Shown: piece after piece, positions 24,378 to 35,532 of the stretch | How positions within the stretch are numbered: position 1 is the first letter of the stretch | Layout: each line of letters begins with the position of its first letter | Source: Choanephora cucurbitarum | Lineage: Eukaryota > Mucoromycota > Mucoromycetes > Mucorales > Choanephoraceae | Assembly: GCA_025331435.1 (NCBI GenBank) | Contig: JAIWNI010000004.1 | Coordinates: forward strand, 186,001 to 250,000 | Length of the DNA: 64,000 bases | Direction of reading: 5' to 3' | Notes under the pieces: generated by a model | What the model was told of the DNA's origin: nothing | Databases searched by the model: none | What the model saw: only the letters and a program-made list of their open reading frames with translations | Made by a program: the position numbers and the translations under genes

Positions 24378-24570
24378 GTCTCTGAGGACATTCGCAATAT
24401 AGTGAATGCCGCAAGAAAGATGGTATCGGGAGGCGTTCGCCAGTGGATGTATATTTCTATTAAGAACTCGCAGGCTACTAGCTGCAACACATCCAAGAAA
24501 CATGAACAACCTATCTCCAGGAACATTTGCAAAATAATAAACGTCATAGGGGAAAAAGTATCCGGAGCTT
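24378..24570 (+). repeat. Two degenerate 19-codon repeats inside an open frame
   Basis: Two segments, 24378-24434 and 24513-24569, are 135 nt apart in the same frame. They read VSEDIRNIVNAARKMVSGG and ISRNICKIINVIGEKVSGA, sharing S, I, I, N, V, S and G at matching places and aligning without gaps. They lie in an open frame 24369-24743 of 124 codons. The function is unknown; this may be decayed coding or transposon sequence. Confidence 0.35.
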
Positions 24571-24859
24571 TTAGTTTTTTGATTCAAGAGAAAACATACA
24601 ATTCTATCACAATCACAGACTACAGACCACAGGGTATTTTCATGGTTGGCACTTACAAAGACAAAGACATGCAACAAAGACGTCGAACATCAGTAAAACT
24701 TACTGATTTGAGTATTTTGACAGACCCCAACAAAGGGTCTTGATCGAAGTTGCCCAGTTCGATTTCAATACGGTAGATTTTTTAACGTAAGCTTTAAGAT
24801 ACTAATGGTTGTGCAGTATTTATGTGTATTGCATTTATGTTGATAAATGATGGGCTTTT

Positions 24860-25532
24860 TTTTATCCTTTTTGTATTAAATGTTGGTGGATGGCAGAAAT
24901 AGAGATATTCAAACCCTCAAATTTCTCAAAAAGTTTTAACTTTAACTCACCTGATATAGCAGTGGTATTCTATTTGATATAGTCAATTAGATATTTAGAA
25001 TGCTCCTCAGTCAACCTATTAGGGGATCTTCCACAAGGTTTGGAATAAGATCCTGGAAGTCGTCTCCCAAGATCATTGTTATAAGTTTTAACGTCATTAT
25101 GGGCAGTGCGCGCATTAATCCCAGTGATTAAAGCTGCAGCTTCTTGTCGTGAATCCTTCTCCAATTATTAAGTCGAAGAGTTTCTCAATTTGTTTAGGAG
25201 TATATTTGCTGTAAGAACCTCTTGTCTTGACATTTAAAGCCGTATGTCTTTTTCTCAATGACATTGACTCTGCAAGGAGAAAAGAATTTCCAAGAAGAAT
25301 CTTCGTTCTCTTCCTCTATTAAATCTACTTCCATATATTCATGTACATATGGTAGAGAATCATTCCCGGTTCGTCTTATTCTCTCCATCCATTCTTCGCT
25401 CAAACTGAAATGCTCAATTTCCATTTCTTCTTGCTCGCCATATTCAGATGAAGTGTTCACACTGTTACCTGAGATAATTTCAATATTAGTGATGAATTTA
25501 CTAACGCTATGCATGTTCGTTCTAATATTCAA
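24860..25532 (-). pseudogene. Decayed Tc1/mariner-like transposase N-terminal region
   Basis: Minus-strand reading gives fragments of a helix-turn-helix transposase type I associate with Mucorales. From 25532 down there is an acidic N-terminal region. After a frameshift near 25200 comes YSKYTPKQIEKLFDLI. After a second shift near 25160 comes RQEAAALITGINARTAHNDVKTYN, then RLPGS and NRLTEEHSKYLIDYIK. A stop interrupts the frame at about 24970, and the same frame then continues with LFEKFEGLNISISAIHQHLI. The DDE catalytic part is not recognisable further on. At least two frameshifts and one internal stop make this a dead copy. The family assignment rests on the TPKQIE...TGI...RTA and LTEEHS...LI patterns from memory. 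Confidence 0.65.
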
Positions 25533-25863
25533 ACTAAATAAAAGAAAAAAGGAATCAACCTTTGAGATATTTTAGGCTATTTTATGTTTTCCTTTTTTGG
25601 GCGCAAAATTAATTGCCAAGTAACGCAAAACTATTTTTACTTTCATGTAAATATTCTTTTAATGCCAGCGCAAATAAGATTTTATCTCAGCGCAAACTCA
25701 TATTCAAAATTAGTAGATGTGTCGAATAAATTTGGCGCGTTGAAAACAGATAAAGCCAGTGGGTTATCCTTGGCATTTCTCCCTTCCTTCCTTCCCTCCT
25801 TTCTCTTTCTCTCCCTCCCTCTTCTGAACATATCAGTACCTTTACCAAATCTATTTATTTGAT

Positions 25864-27384
25864 ATGTCAGAAGTTGCGAGCCCCTTGAAAATCGTCTATT
25901 ATACTACTTGGTTCAGCACAATAAAATTCGGTAAACCAGACACCACATTTTTTTATAGAAAACCTTATATAATGGGTAATGAATTTAGCTGAGGACCTTA
26001 AATTTGGCCGCAACTGTCCAATTCCTGAAGGATATACAATAAATTACACTGAATCAGACAAAAGTACATGGTGTACATTTACTAGTTCTCAAGAAGATAT
26101 TGAAAATGCAGCAGGACTTATGTTCCATGCAGTCGATGCTGTCTCTACTCCTAAGCCCCAACGTAAGCCCTTGTTTCCTAAATAAAGAAAAGCAAAAGAC
26201 TCAATGTATTACAGATAGAAAAAACCAGCCTTGGGTCTTGGAATCATTAGAGACACCATTTTCAAGTCCGTTTAGAGCCAATGCCTATCAGATGCAAGAT
26301 TATCAGTACCTTGCTTCTTATCATTTCAAGTCTGCTTTTCTATTTTCTTATTTTTCACCTGCCATCATGGACCTTGCCAATCGACCTCTGCCAAAGGAAT
26401 TCATGAAAACCAAAACGAAAGCAGCTCCTATACTATGGATTGCCAAAAACTGCCATGCGACAAATGCACGACAGAAATACATTGAGAAATTGATGCAATA
26501 TGTAGACGTACACAGTTATGGTGCATGCCTCAACAATCAGCCATTTCCAAAAGACAAATCACGCACAGATCTCTTAAAAGAATACAAATTTTATCTTGCC
26601 ATGGAAAACTCAAATTGTGGTGACTATGGTACGATAGTAAAGAAAAGGAGAAACGAACAATGCTCATATATCCATCTATATAGTCACAGAAAAGTTATAT
26701 GACACCTTTATGATGTCTGCAGTACCTATCGTGGATGGTCCAGCTAGTTATGATGGCTATATACCCAACAATCGATCTGTCATTTATGCAGATGCTTATC
26801 CAGATCCCAAAGATCTTGCAGACTATATAAATTACCTTGACCAGAACGATACAGCTTATATGGAATACTTCTCTTTTAGACAACATGCCCTTGATATAGC
26901 ACCTAAAGATCGACTTGATCCTAGTTTTATCAGCAATTGGAGCGATCCTTCACTTCATCTAGAGCGTTCCGACTATTGCTCTGTATGTCGAGGCTTGTTG
27001 CCCTGGTGGTCTTATCGATCCAATCCCGCCAACAAAGATGAATACGCCGACAAAAACAAAAACAGTTTTCTTTTGACAGACGAGACCTGTTCATCGCCAG
27101 GTAAATGGAATTATTTGTTTGAAGGGCCACCTTATCACCCTTCATGGGAACCAAGACCAAGAGATGAATTCACTAGACCCATCACCTTTCAATCCAACAC
27201 AACCGTGGCATTACCATCCCCAGCAATAACCGTATCTCCAAAAAGCACAAATTTAGTCGAAAGTCCAGTTTTTATGGCTAATGTAGCATTTATTGCCTTC
27301 TTTTTTGTCTTTGTCACTACTCTGCTAAAAATATCATCAAAGCATTCCAACAGCGCATATACTCAAGTACCAACACCTGTCTAG
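25864..27384 (+). CDS. GT10 alpha-1,3-fucosyltransferase-like protein with C-terminal membrane segment
   Basis: Transfers fucose from GDP-fucose to glycans, by family. Four exons (25864-25930, 25989-26162, 26215-26628, 26684-27384) join in frame to about 450 aa. GT10 landmarks are KIVYYTTWFSTI at the start of the domain, FHAVDA, PWVLESLETP, the FKFYLAMENSNCGDYVTEKLYDTF-type core (read here as YKFYLAMENSNCGDY then VTEKLYD across an intron) and SAVPIVDGPASYDGYIPNNRSVIYADAY. A Cys-containing region (CSVCRGLL, TCSSPG) follows. Near the end is one hydrophobic segment (MANVAFIAFFFVFVTTLLKI) and a short tail. No signal peptide or N-terminal anchor is visible, unlike the usual type II Golgi enzymes. 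Preceded by a pyrimidine-rich leader. Mucorales walls contain fucose polymers, a plausible role. Confidence 0.85.
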
Positions 27385-27519
27385 AAAAAAAAACAATTCT
27401 GTTTATTGAGGCATATATTGGTAGATATATACATAGTAATAATAAAAAAAGGGGGGAAGTGATATATGGTCAAAGCGTTCCAAAGAAAAACAGAGCAAGG
27501 CATGGTCTTTTTTAGTGAG

Positions 27520-27572
27520 TGAGTGTATATGTATATATAGGCGTGTGTATGTATGTGTGTGTGTGTATGTGG
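27520..27572. repeat. GT/GTAT simple repeat
   Basis: Short (GT)n and GTAT-rich tract in the 205-bp gap between the convergent stops of the fucosyltransferase and CDC45 genes. It is 3' UTR sequence for one or both. Confidence 0.6.
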
Positions 27573-27588
27573 AATGAAAAAGAAAAAA

Positions 27589-29866
27589 CTAATGATGCTG
27601 TTTGTGATAAGATAGTGATTCAATAAAGTGCTCAATGTCAGCATCATGTATTTGTACCACTGTATGGTCAAAACAATCAAACGACACTCGGGCTTTTGTT
27701 TTTTCTGCTGCATCACTAAATGCCAAGCTAAATGTGCTAGAAAGTGATACACAATGAGTTTCAAATCAAAAAAATACGAGATCCTCACTTACTTTTTACG
27801 CACATCGCCAAAAGTAGCTGCACCTGAAATAGCAATCACCAGACAACTATTGTTCTCTTCATCTAACGAGGTCAAGATAATGGGCAAATTACGCTTGCCA
27901 TGTTCCTAAAGTAAACACAAATAGATGAAAAGGAAGTTGTCAGTAAAGAACAAACTATCTATCTTCTGTCAGTATTTTACTCTATAAGCATCCACTAGAA
28001 ACAATCCTAGTTTGGTAAGCGTGGAAGGATGTTGGAAGAGCGCAAGATCAGATCCATTCCGGATATTAACAAAACGAAAAGTACGCAATAGCTTTACCAT
28101 ACGCTTATCAATAATATCAATGCCTTGACGAACGATAGCCTTTTGCGATGCCATACATAGCTTCAATCCACGCATCAAGGCTTCGGGAGATGGACTACCT
28201 AAGGCATCATAGGCAGCATAGAAATTCTGCATCCACCAATTACGTCTCTGAAAGCCTAGACCATCCACTAGCTCAGATGCAGAAGGTCGAAGAGCTGCTT
28301 CGTCTTCTTCATGAATAACGCTTGTGCCTAGTCGTGTAGCAGCCTGAGGACTTGTTTCGATCAAGGTAGAAAGAGCATAGACAACATCACTTGCAGACAT
28401 ACAACATTCATAGCCATAACCTCTGGTAAAACTAGGGAAACAGATATCGGTCAGGCCATAGAGAGGAGCTACATGCTCTATTTTGTTGCGAAGAGTTTGC
28501 TTGAGATCCATGTCCATGTGGGTATATATCTGTTGACATTGTTGAAGGGAAAATCTAGATTCAAAAGAAAGATGAGTATAAGCACACTTTGTGTCCTTTT
28601 TTCTTTCTCTTTCTTTACCCCATTTTAGCAAACATATTGTTTAATCGCTTTTTGCCTGCATCCTTCCATACACCTAGTTTACTTGAAACATAGCCTGAAT
28701 GGTACATACTTTCATATAAACTCCAATGTCGAAATAACATGAAACGATATTCATCTTCGGCTCGGATAATCACCTGTGTAGGATTAAGTAACTGGCCATC
28801 CTCGTTTCGATCAATGTTCAATCTAGCTCGATCGTCTTTAAATAGTTCTAGTTTTTCTGTATAACGTGCTGTATCAATTCGTTCAAAAATGTACTGTGCT
28901 GTTACTCCAACAATACCGAACCTAAAAAACAAATTCCACCCAGCATGAAATGAGTATAACATACATAGAGATAGGAGCCGCATAATTACCATAATAACTC
29001 GTTACTTGATTTGCCCAATTGATGCGCTAGTTCATACATGACACCTGATACAGAGTTAGCATAATAGGCACCTGCTTCATAGTAATCTTGAATAAGTTTG
29101 TTCTGTTGACGTCTCTTGCTTCTCAATGCATTTAGACTTATGCCTTGTTCCTGTATCCAGATAAGTTAGACAAGCAGTTTCCATTTGCTTTTTTAACTTA
29201 CAAGGTTGTTTAGTCGTCTTCTCTGTCGAGGTCGATCGTTATCGTCATCCTCTTCCTCATCCATGTCTGATTCTGAAAACTCTTGATCTTCCTCTGCCTG
29301 CATCAACTCTTCATAGGCATTCAATACCTCATTCACTCGATGATCCTCACTCTCGTCATCAAATACACAAATGTGGTTATTGTCTGCACTCAAATTTTCC
29401 AAAAGTAATGGTCGATGACTATCAATAACATATATTTTGGTGCCTTCTGGTGCATTGAATAGATTGGATATACTTTCCATAGCACCACAGTTGATCATAA
29501 CAATGGATCGCAACTAAGAAAAAAAAATAATCAACTCAATGCTTGTGAAAAGGAAGCTGTTTCTTACATCCTGATCTTTCTCGATCAACTTCGTATTGGC
29601 ATCAACTAAGTCTTGGTGTCCAGAAACAGGTACGATCTTATGCTGAATAATATCTGTCTTCAGTACAGACTTTGAATGTTAAAAGAAAGAGAGGGATGAG
29701 TTTTTCCTTCAGGAGAAAGTTGATACTTGTAGCTTACTTGAAATAAGCGAACTGCACATATAGAATCTACGTCTGGAGCGACAAAGATAATGCAGTTTCC
29801 TTCTAATGAATCATTCTTTATATAGTCATACGCTTCACGATAAAGACTATTGGTAATGCGCACCAT
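27589..29866 (-). CDS. CDC45: CDC45, replicative CMG helicase subunit
   Basis: Component of the Cdc45-MCM-GINS helicase that unwinds DNA at replication forks. About eight minus-strand exons are separated by short GT-AG introns. The start at 29866 gives LYREAYDYIKND and IFVAPDVDSICAVRLFQ, the degenerate DHH-type (RecJ-like) N-terminus of CDC45. Next come IVPVSGHQDLVDAN, IVMINCGA and IYVIDSHRPLLLENL, an acidic linker (EFSESDMDEEEDDDNDRPRQRRRLNN), and YYEAGAYYANSVSGVMYELAHQLGKSSNELLW. The C-terminal part has FRHWSLYESMYHS, FTRGYGYECCMSASDVVYAL and the tail ending SLSYHKQHH (stop 27589-27591). All segments follow the family order. It is convergent with the GT10 gene and starts 120 bp from the TFIP11 stop. 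Confidence 0.95.
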
Positions 29867-29940
29867 AAGGTAAAAACTCTCTTATGACACGTCAAGTCGC
29901 GTTTATATAAGATAAATAAATTTTAGACTTTTTTTTTCTC

Positions 29941-29972
29941 TCTCCCTCTCTCTTTCTCTCTCTCTCTCTCTC
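29941..29972. repeat. CT microsatellite
   Basis: A 32-bp CT-rich tract ending in an uninterrupted (TC)n run lies in the 120-bp interval between the CDC45 start and the TFIP11 stop. It probably acts as a pyrimidine/purine tract in the CDC45 promoter. Confidence 0.7.
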
Positions 29973-29986
29973 GGACGCGATTATTT

Positions 29987-32221
29987 TTATTTATTTGACA
30001 GTCCCAAGTCTTCTCCATTCAAAGCTCTATTCATGGTATCTAATCCTTTTCTAAATTCTTGCATTATTATCTTATTTTGGTCTAGTCCATAGGCATCAAA
30101 CACTTGTCTCCACCATCGATACCAATCGCTGATCTGATCATAGTTAATGCTGTACATATCCAGACTGAGCCATTGTACAAGCACATGATGCCATTGACTA
30201 AAGAGTTCGTTTTTGAGTAATAAACCAAGTATCGTATCTGACAAGATATCCTTCCAAGCCAAACACCATATAAGAGGATCCATCTGTTGATCCCGAGGAT
30301 CTACTCGAAATTCTTCTCGCAAGACAAGTGTCAACTTTGGTAAAATGTATTTTGAACTGAATTCATCCAGCTGTGTCTCTGTCCAGACATCTTTCCAAGG
30401 TGCAATAATGTGAAGCGCTGATTCATCTGAGGGATGCCATTGACGCAAAACCACTGCCATCTTTTGCCGAATACTACTGAACAATTCAGAGAGCCGCCAT
30501 GCCTTAAGTACTGGGAACCATGGATGAATCCAACTGTTGATCATGATTGGGTCTGTGCGTGGATTCCATTCGGAGACAGCTCGATTCAGTTTTGGCAGAA
30601 TAAGCTGATGAATGATGTTTTCATAAATAAATCGCGGTAATAAGGGTTCCCATGCTTCCATTAGTTGAATAATAGGTTCAGGGTAATGTACATCCCATTG
30701 ATTGCTATTTTTTTTTGGGGTTAAACAGAAACTGTTAGCGTACACTCTATGTTTGTGTGTATAGATCACTTACTTGATAGCACTTCTAATTTTAGATAAC
30801 CAAAGAGTATTCATCATTGTCTCAAAGGGTGTAGCAATGATTTCCTTCTGTGGCTGTAATCTTGCTCTTGTCCAGCCTTGGTCAGATGGATCCAAAGGAC
30901 GATCATGATCATCATTAGCAATCAGCAAATGTCGCCATCGCTTAACATCAGCTGCACCCCATTCTGGCTCATCAAGCACCTGCCAATGCATTGATTTGTA
31001 TTTCATGATAGGAGCCCATACAGACACCACAAGGGCATCTATGCTAAACTCCTTGATCTGATCTCCAAAGTCACGTGTCAAAAGATCAAATGGTTCGCCA
31101 AACAGAGAAGTGATCTGGCCTTGTTCATAAGCGCCTGTTGCCAATGCATCTTTACTGATCTGCTCCAATTGCTGTGCTATTGATTTGAGTTGTTGCAAGC
31201 GCTCTAATTGTTTCTTTTCCTTTTCCAGACTTTGCTGAATTGTATCAACTTCTTTTCGAAGTGATGTCATTCTGAAGCTGTTGGTCTGTTTCTCTCGAGA
31301 TAGATTTTCAAGATCAGAGCGTGTGAGATCGACAAGCAAGCGTAGGTTATGGCGCAATTCAGGTAATCGAGTGGTTACTTCCATCCAGGTAGGTGAATCA
31401 GTCGATTGAATGTCAGCCAGGTTAATTTCTCGTATACCTCCAGGACCTGTCATGTCCAACACTTTCTGCGTTACAGGCTCTATGGCTGTCTCGGCTAGAA
31501 TGTCAGCTGCTGTCTTGTAGACTGTCTTGGGTTTTCGCGACTTTTGTTGCTGTGGTATATGTCCATCCTCTGCCTTTGTTGATTTCCATGCATTTCTCTT
31601 TTTAACTTTTCTCGATTCTTCCTCATCGTCTTCCTCATCGTCTTCCTCGTCATCTTCATCACCTCGACGTGCTTTTTCGTCCACCTTGGCTTGCTCTGTG
31701 CGTTCGTCAAATCCTCTAAAACTCAAACCCATTCTAGCCGGACGTAATTTGGTCTCAATTGGATTGACAATACCAGCACCATCAGCACCAAGACCTTGGC
31801 CTGAACTCCAACCCATCTTCTCAAGCATCTTTTGACCAAACCCTTTTGAGTGTTTGTTGAATTCTGCAAATCCTGGTCCAGGTGAAGGTGAATGTGTGCT
31901 ACGAGCGCGTATCTTTTCCTTGACTGGGTTCTTTCTGACCTTCTCTTCCTCTTTCTTTTTGGGTTCCTCTGCCTTTTGAGCAGGCAGGAATGATGGGCCA
32001 AGACCCAATCCAAGTGGGGCACCTAATCCTCCCCGCTCATTATCTTCTTCCTCGTCACTGCTTTCGCCAAATCTTCGTCTAGGTCGTCTTCCTTGATGAC
32101 CTGAAAATCCTGCCATTTCAGCATCAAGATCGCCTTGTGAAATATTGAAACTGATTCTGCCTCCTTCCTCTTCATCTTCTGAAGAAGATCCACCTTCCAT
32201 GAAAGTCTTTCGTCGTCCCAT
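29987..32221 (-). CDS. TFIP11/Spp382 (Ntr1)-like G-patch spliceosome disassembly factor
   Basis: G-patch protein that activates the DEAH helicase Prp43/DHX15 in intron-lariat spliceosome disassembly (TFIP11 in animals, Spp382/Ntr1 in yeast). Exons 30774-32221 and 29987-30714 join in frame to about 725 aa. The start MGRRKTF is the ATG at 32221. An acidic, GYF-like N-terminus is followed by a G-patch at about residues 130-175 (GFGQKMLEKMGWSSGQGLGADGAG then IVNPIETKLRPARMGL). A long acidic run follows, then a coiled coil (about 31150-31300), then the GCFC-type C-terminal domain rich in Trp (WEPLLPRFIYENIIHQLILPKL, SWIHPWFPVLKAW, WYRWWRQVFD). Divergent from the PAAF1 gene with 297 bp between starts. 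Confidence 0.92.
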
Positions 32222-32518
32222 TTGAAATAAATATATATATAATCTGCTTTGAAAAAAGAAAAAGACACACATAAATACATGTTGCATCCTTGTAAGCTTA
32301 TGTTGACTTACTTTACTAACAAAAAAAAAGACTCTTACAACAGATCGATGAAAAAGTACTTTTCTCTTTCTAAGTCAAGGAACTTGGCAATAGGTAGCTA
32401 TAGAAAAGAGGGAAAAAATAGAGAGCAGGTAAACTTGAAGTAACGTGACTTGACACGAATATACTAGTATTTTTCCCTCTTTCTCTCAGCTTCTTCTTTT
32501 TTTATTTGATCAAAGACA

Positions 32519-34285
32519 ATGTCAATAGAAGACCTTCCTTTGGTTTCCGTTCAAGCAGATTGGGATGAAGTAATTCGAGAAGTGTCCTCAAGCATGGTGC
32601 CCGAAAGCACTTTCTGGGTAGCATGTTACCGAACAGGTAAAGAACAATGCACACTCAAGAATTTCTCGTCTCTCTCTTAAAACTAAATAACGTAATAGGT
32701 CATGAAAGCGTGCAAGGCTCTGTTGAGGTGAGACGCACAGAAACAAACGATGTTGAGCTTGAAGGAAAAGAAGGCATTCAAGTGATTAAATTAAATTCGG
32801 TGTGTGCGTGTAATTCTTGATGATAATTGCTTCCAGAAAAGACTAAACGTCGAATTTTATGCAATCTAGCGCTCGTTTAAAATCAACTGTGAAGCTTTAG
32901 GTATCAAAGACATCACAGTTTACAGTCCAAAGACAACCTTGAATCCAGCTGAAAGCAAACCTGTAAGTCTTGTTGATTTATTCATTTTCCTTTGATTAAC
33001 TCTATAATTAGATCAGTTGTATTGATATTTCACCCAATGGTCACTTATTTGCGGCTGCCAATGGAAGCGAAGTCAATCTGGGACACATGGTGAATGGTCA
33101 AATCCAAGTATGTTTTCATTTCTTTTTTCTAGAAAAAGAAGAAGACGAACCTGACTAATACATCTATATCTCAAGACAAAATTGACAGGCCATCTTGCTG
33201 ATGTGACAACAGTTCAATTCTTTCCAAGCAATCTAGTTGTGTTGACTGGTGGAACTGACTTTTTAGTCAAGATTTGGTCTGTTCTAAACGGTAGCAATCC
33301 TGTAACACTCAAGGGTCATACTTCAGGTAAGCTAAGAATAGTGAAGCTCTTTTATCTATGGAGTATTTAGTATGATGTAAACTCAACGACTGGTTATTCT
33401 ATCAGCAATCACTAGTACAGCTATTATTGCCCAAGGAAGAAATGTGTTATGTAAGTATTCATCAAGAAAAGTGATCATATGCGATAGCTTAGATTATCTT
33501 CAATAGCTTCTTCTCGGGACGGCACAGTTAGATTGTGGAATTGTGGTACTTCCTCCACGATAGCTACTATAGGTCGTTATTCATCTTCTGTCAACAAAAT
33601 GATCCTTACTTCACTTCCTTCTTGTTTCGCACCTGCAGAGAATGCAACATTAGATCCTTTAGAAGTCGAGACATCCGACAAATTAGTCTTGTGTGCTTTA
33701 GAAGACGGTAGTGTGCGCGGTATTCATCTGGGTACAAAGGAAGAGGTAAAGGAATGTTGCTTGGGATAGAACGAGCTAAGCTGACGTATGTACTCAATAG
33801 ATTTTTGCTACCTCTCCATCACAAGTACCTCTGACCGCTCTTGCCTATGATTCTCAGACAAACACACTCTTGACAGGCAATGCTCAAGGTCTTGTTCAAG
33901 TTTATGCCGTAGACGAAACAAAAACATTGGATCAACCACAACGACAATGGAAGCGAAACGGACATGCCATTACTGGTCTGTTGGTGACATTAGATCATAA
34001 TGGAGAGCGTGTTGTTTGTGTTAGTGCTGGTAATATTGCTTTTGGATATTTTTCATCATTATGTGTATTCAAGTTGAGTGTTATGTAATAGGTGATGGTA
34101 GTATCTTTCAGACCAATTCCCTATCTGATCTCTTGGACTCTACAAAACAAGTGCAAGTGTTGACTGAATTAACGGGAAATGAATTAGAAACAGTGTACGA
34201 AATTAAGGCTGTGTCTAACCTGAAAGAATCAGAATCTCAACGTGTAGTCTGTGCTGTACGGGATGGCAAGATTAGAATCTATTAG
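32519..34285 (+). CDS. PAAF1/Rpn14-like WD40 proteasome assembly chaperone
   Basis: WD-repeat protein resembling proteasomal ATPase-associated factor 1 (yeast Rpn14), which chaperones assembly of the 26S proteasome base. About nine exons with very short introns join in frame to roughly 400 aa. The start is the ATG at 32519 (MSIEDLPLVSVQADWDEVI). WD-type repeats include ISCIDISPNGHLFAAANGS, LTGHLADVTTVQFFPSNLVVLTGG with FLVKIW, GHTSAITSTAI with SSSRDGTVRLWN, and PLTALAYDSQTNTLLTGNAQGLVQVY, ending in CAVRDGKIRIY. The N-terminal 90 residues before the first repeat fit PAAF1. WD40 identity is certain; PAAF1 is the best match by layout. Confidence 0.85.
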
Positions 34286-34866
34286 GAGAAATATGTCTTG
34301 GCTTTCTCTCTTGCAAATGATTAGGTTCACTTTCAACCCCCCTAGCATGAACAATAAAATTATAGCCGATCTATTAATATTGTATAACCACTCTAAAAGC
34401 TTATTTTCTCTAATGAGTCTATAAAATAAAAAACAAAGGCTTCGGAGCGTCTATGTATTTCGAAAAAGCATGATAAGCACTTGCTGAGCAAATAGGGTCC
34501 ATCTCTCGATGTGAGTGTGCTGACACATTATTCGGTTATTTCAGTGAGTTTTTGGCATTGCATTGTTTAAGTCGATGACTTCTAATGTTTGAAAGAGAGA
34601 AAGCCTCTTGTAGTAATACTCAAATTTTAATAAGAGAACTTTTACTGCAAATAGACAGGTTTCCCCCCCTCTATGACCGAAATCTACCTATTCGTGATAA
34701 TCCGTTCTCATAACAGAGTTCTATGATACTTAACCAAAAATTGTTTAATAGATTTCTAAAGTTTATTAAACCGTAATTGAAGACAGTAAAATTGTGTACA
34801 GAGTTCACGAACTATGTACAATCTAGAAATACTTCGAAGAGAGAAGTTGACTAATCCTCTTGTTTC
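34286..34866. other. Intergenic region between convergent genes
   Basis: About 580 bp of AT-rich DNA between the PAAF1 stop and the stop of the secreted protein gene. No gene or notable repeat was seen. Confidence 0.45.
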
Positions 34867-35532
34867 TTAGTGTTTGCTTTCGTGATGGCCTCCTTTGAGG
34901 TCCCATTTGTATTCGCCTTGGTGGTCTTTGTCGTTACTATGGCGATCCTTGTGATCCCATCTATTCTTGTCATGATGCTTCTTGTGATCCCATTTGTCTG
35001 CCTTTCTGTGCTCATCTTCATAGCCTCGCTTGTCATGGTAACCCTTACTGTCCCACTTGTTCTTGTTATGACGGTCTTTATGGTCCCATCGGTACTTTTC
35101 GTGATGGTCTTTGTGCTTGCCATAGTGGTCTTTGTAGCCTCGCTTGTCATGATGGTCCCTGTTATCCCATCTGTCCTTGACATCCTTTACTTCATCTTTG
35201 ATATCTTCCCATGTGTCCTCGATATGATCCCATATGTGCTTTTTGTCAGAGCAGCTCCAGTTGTGAGAGTAAGGATCGCTATGATCATGAGGCTTGTAGC
35301 AAGAAACAGATTTGTCTCCTTCCATGCGACAATCATATCCTTTGTCAGACATGCTCTCTTGAAAATGGTCCTTGACCCAAGTGATCGAATTGCTGCATGT
35401 ACTTTCTTCACAAGAATAAACATAACGTCCATTGTCATTGTAGCTGTATTGACAGGCGTCTTGGGAGTAACCAGCTAAGACTGCAGTAGTAGTAGCAGAT
35501 AAGGCGATGAATGTAGCAGTAAGCTTAACCAT
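34867..35532 (-). CDS. Secreted Cys-containing protein with His/Asp/Lys/Trp-rich repetitive tail
   Basis: Single-exon ORF of 221 aa with a clean signal peptide (MVKLTATFIALSATTTAVLA, cleavage near residue 20). Residues about 21-95 hold six cysteines (DACQ, SCEE, TCSN, YDCR, VSCY, WSCS), which suggests three disulfides. From about residue 98 the chain is dominated by D, H, K, R, W and Y in degenerate repeats of the form WDHKDRH, HHDKRGY and KWDHKKHH. His clusters of this kind often bind Zn, Cu or Ni, so an extracellular metal-binding role is a reasonable guess but only that. I recognise no named family. The repeats leave the other frames and strand open too, so the reading is chosen by the signal peptide and cysteines. 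Confidence 0.8.
   Translation of the reverse strand: MVKLTATFIALSATTTAVLAGYSQDACQYSYNDNGRYVYSCEESTCSNSITWVKDHFQESMSDKGYDCRMEGDKSVSCYKPHDHSDPYSHNWSCSDKKHIWDHIEDTWEDIKDEVKDVKDRWDNRDHHDKRGYKDHYGKHKDHHEKYRWDHKDRHNKNKWDSKGYHDKRGYEDEHRKADKWDHKKHHDKNRWDHKDRHSNDKDHQGEYKWDLKGGHHESKH

Noticed and set aside
25584..25862. Open frame just upstream of the fucosyltransferase as a possible missing N-terminal exon
   Set aside because: It ends in a stop immediately before the ATG at 25864 and is a pyrimidine-rich leader; no donor site joins it in frame.
34870..35478. Plus-strand 202-codon hydrophobic open frame antisense to the secreted protein
   Set aside because: It is the mirror of His/Asp/Lys-rich repeats, which read as Val/Leu/Met on the other strand. 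The minus frame has a signal peptide and ordered cysteines.
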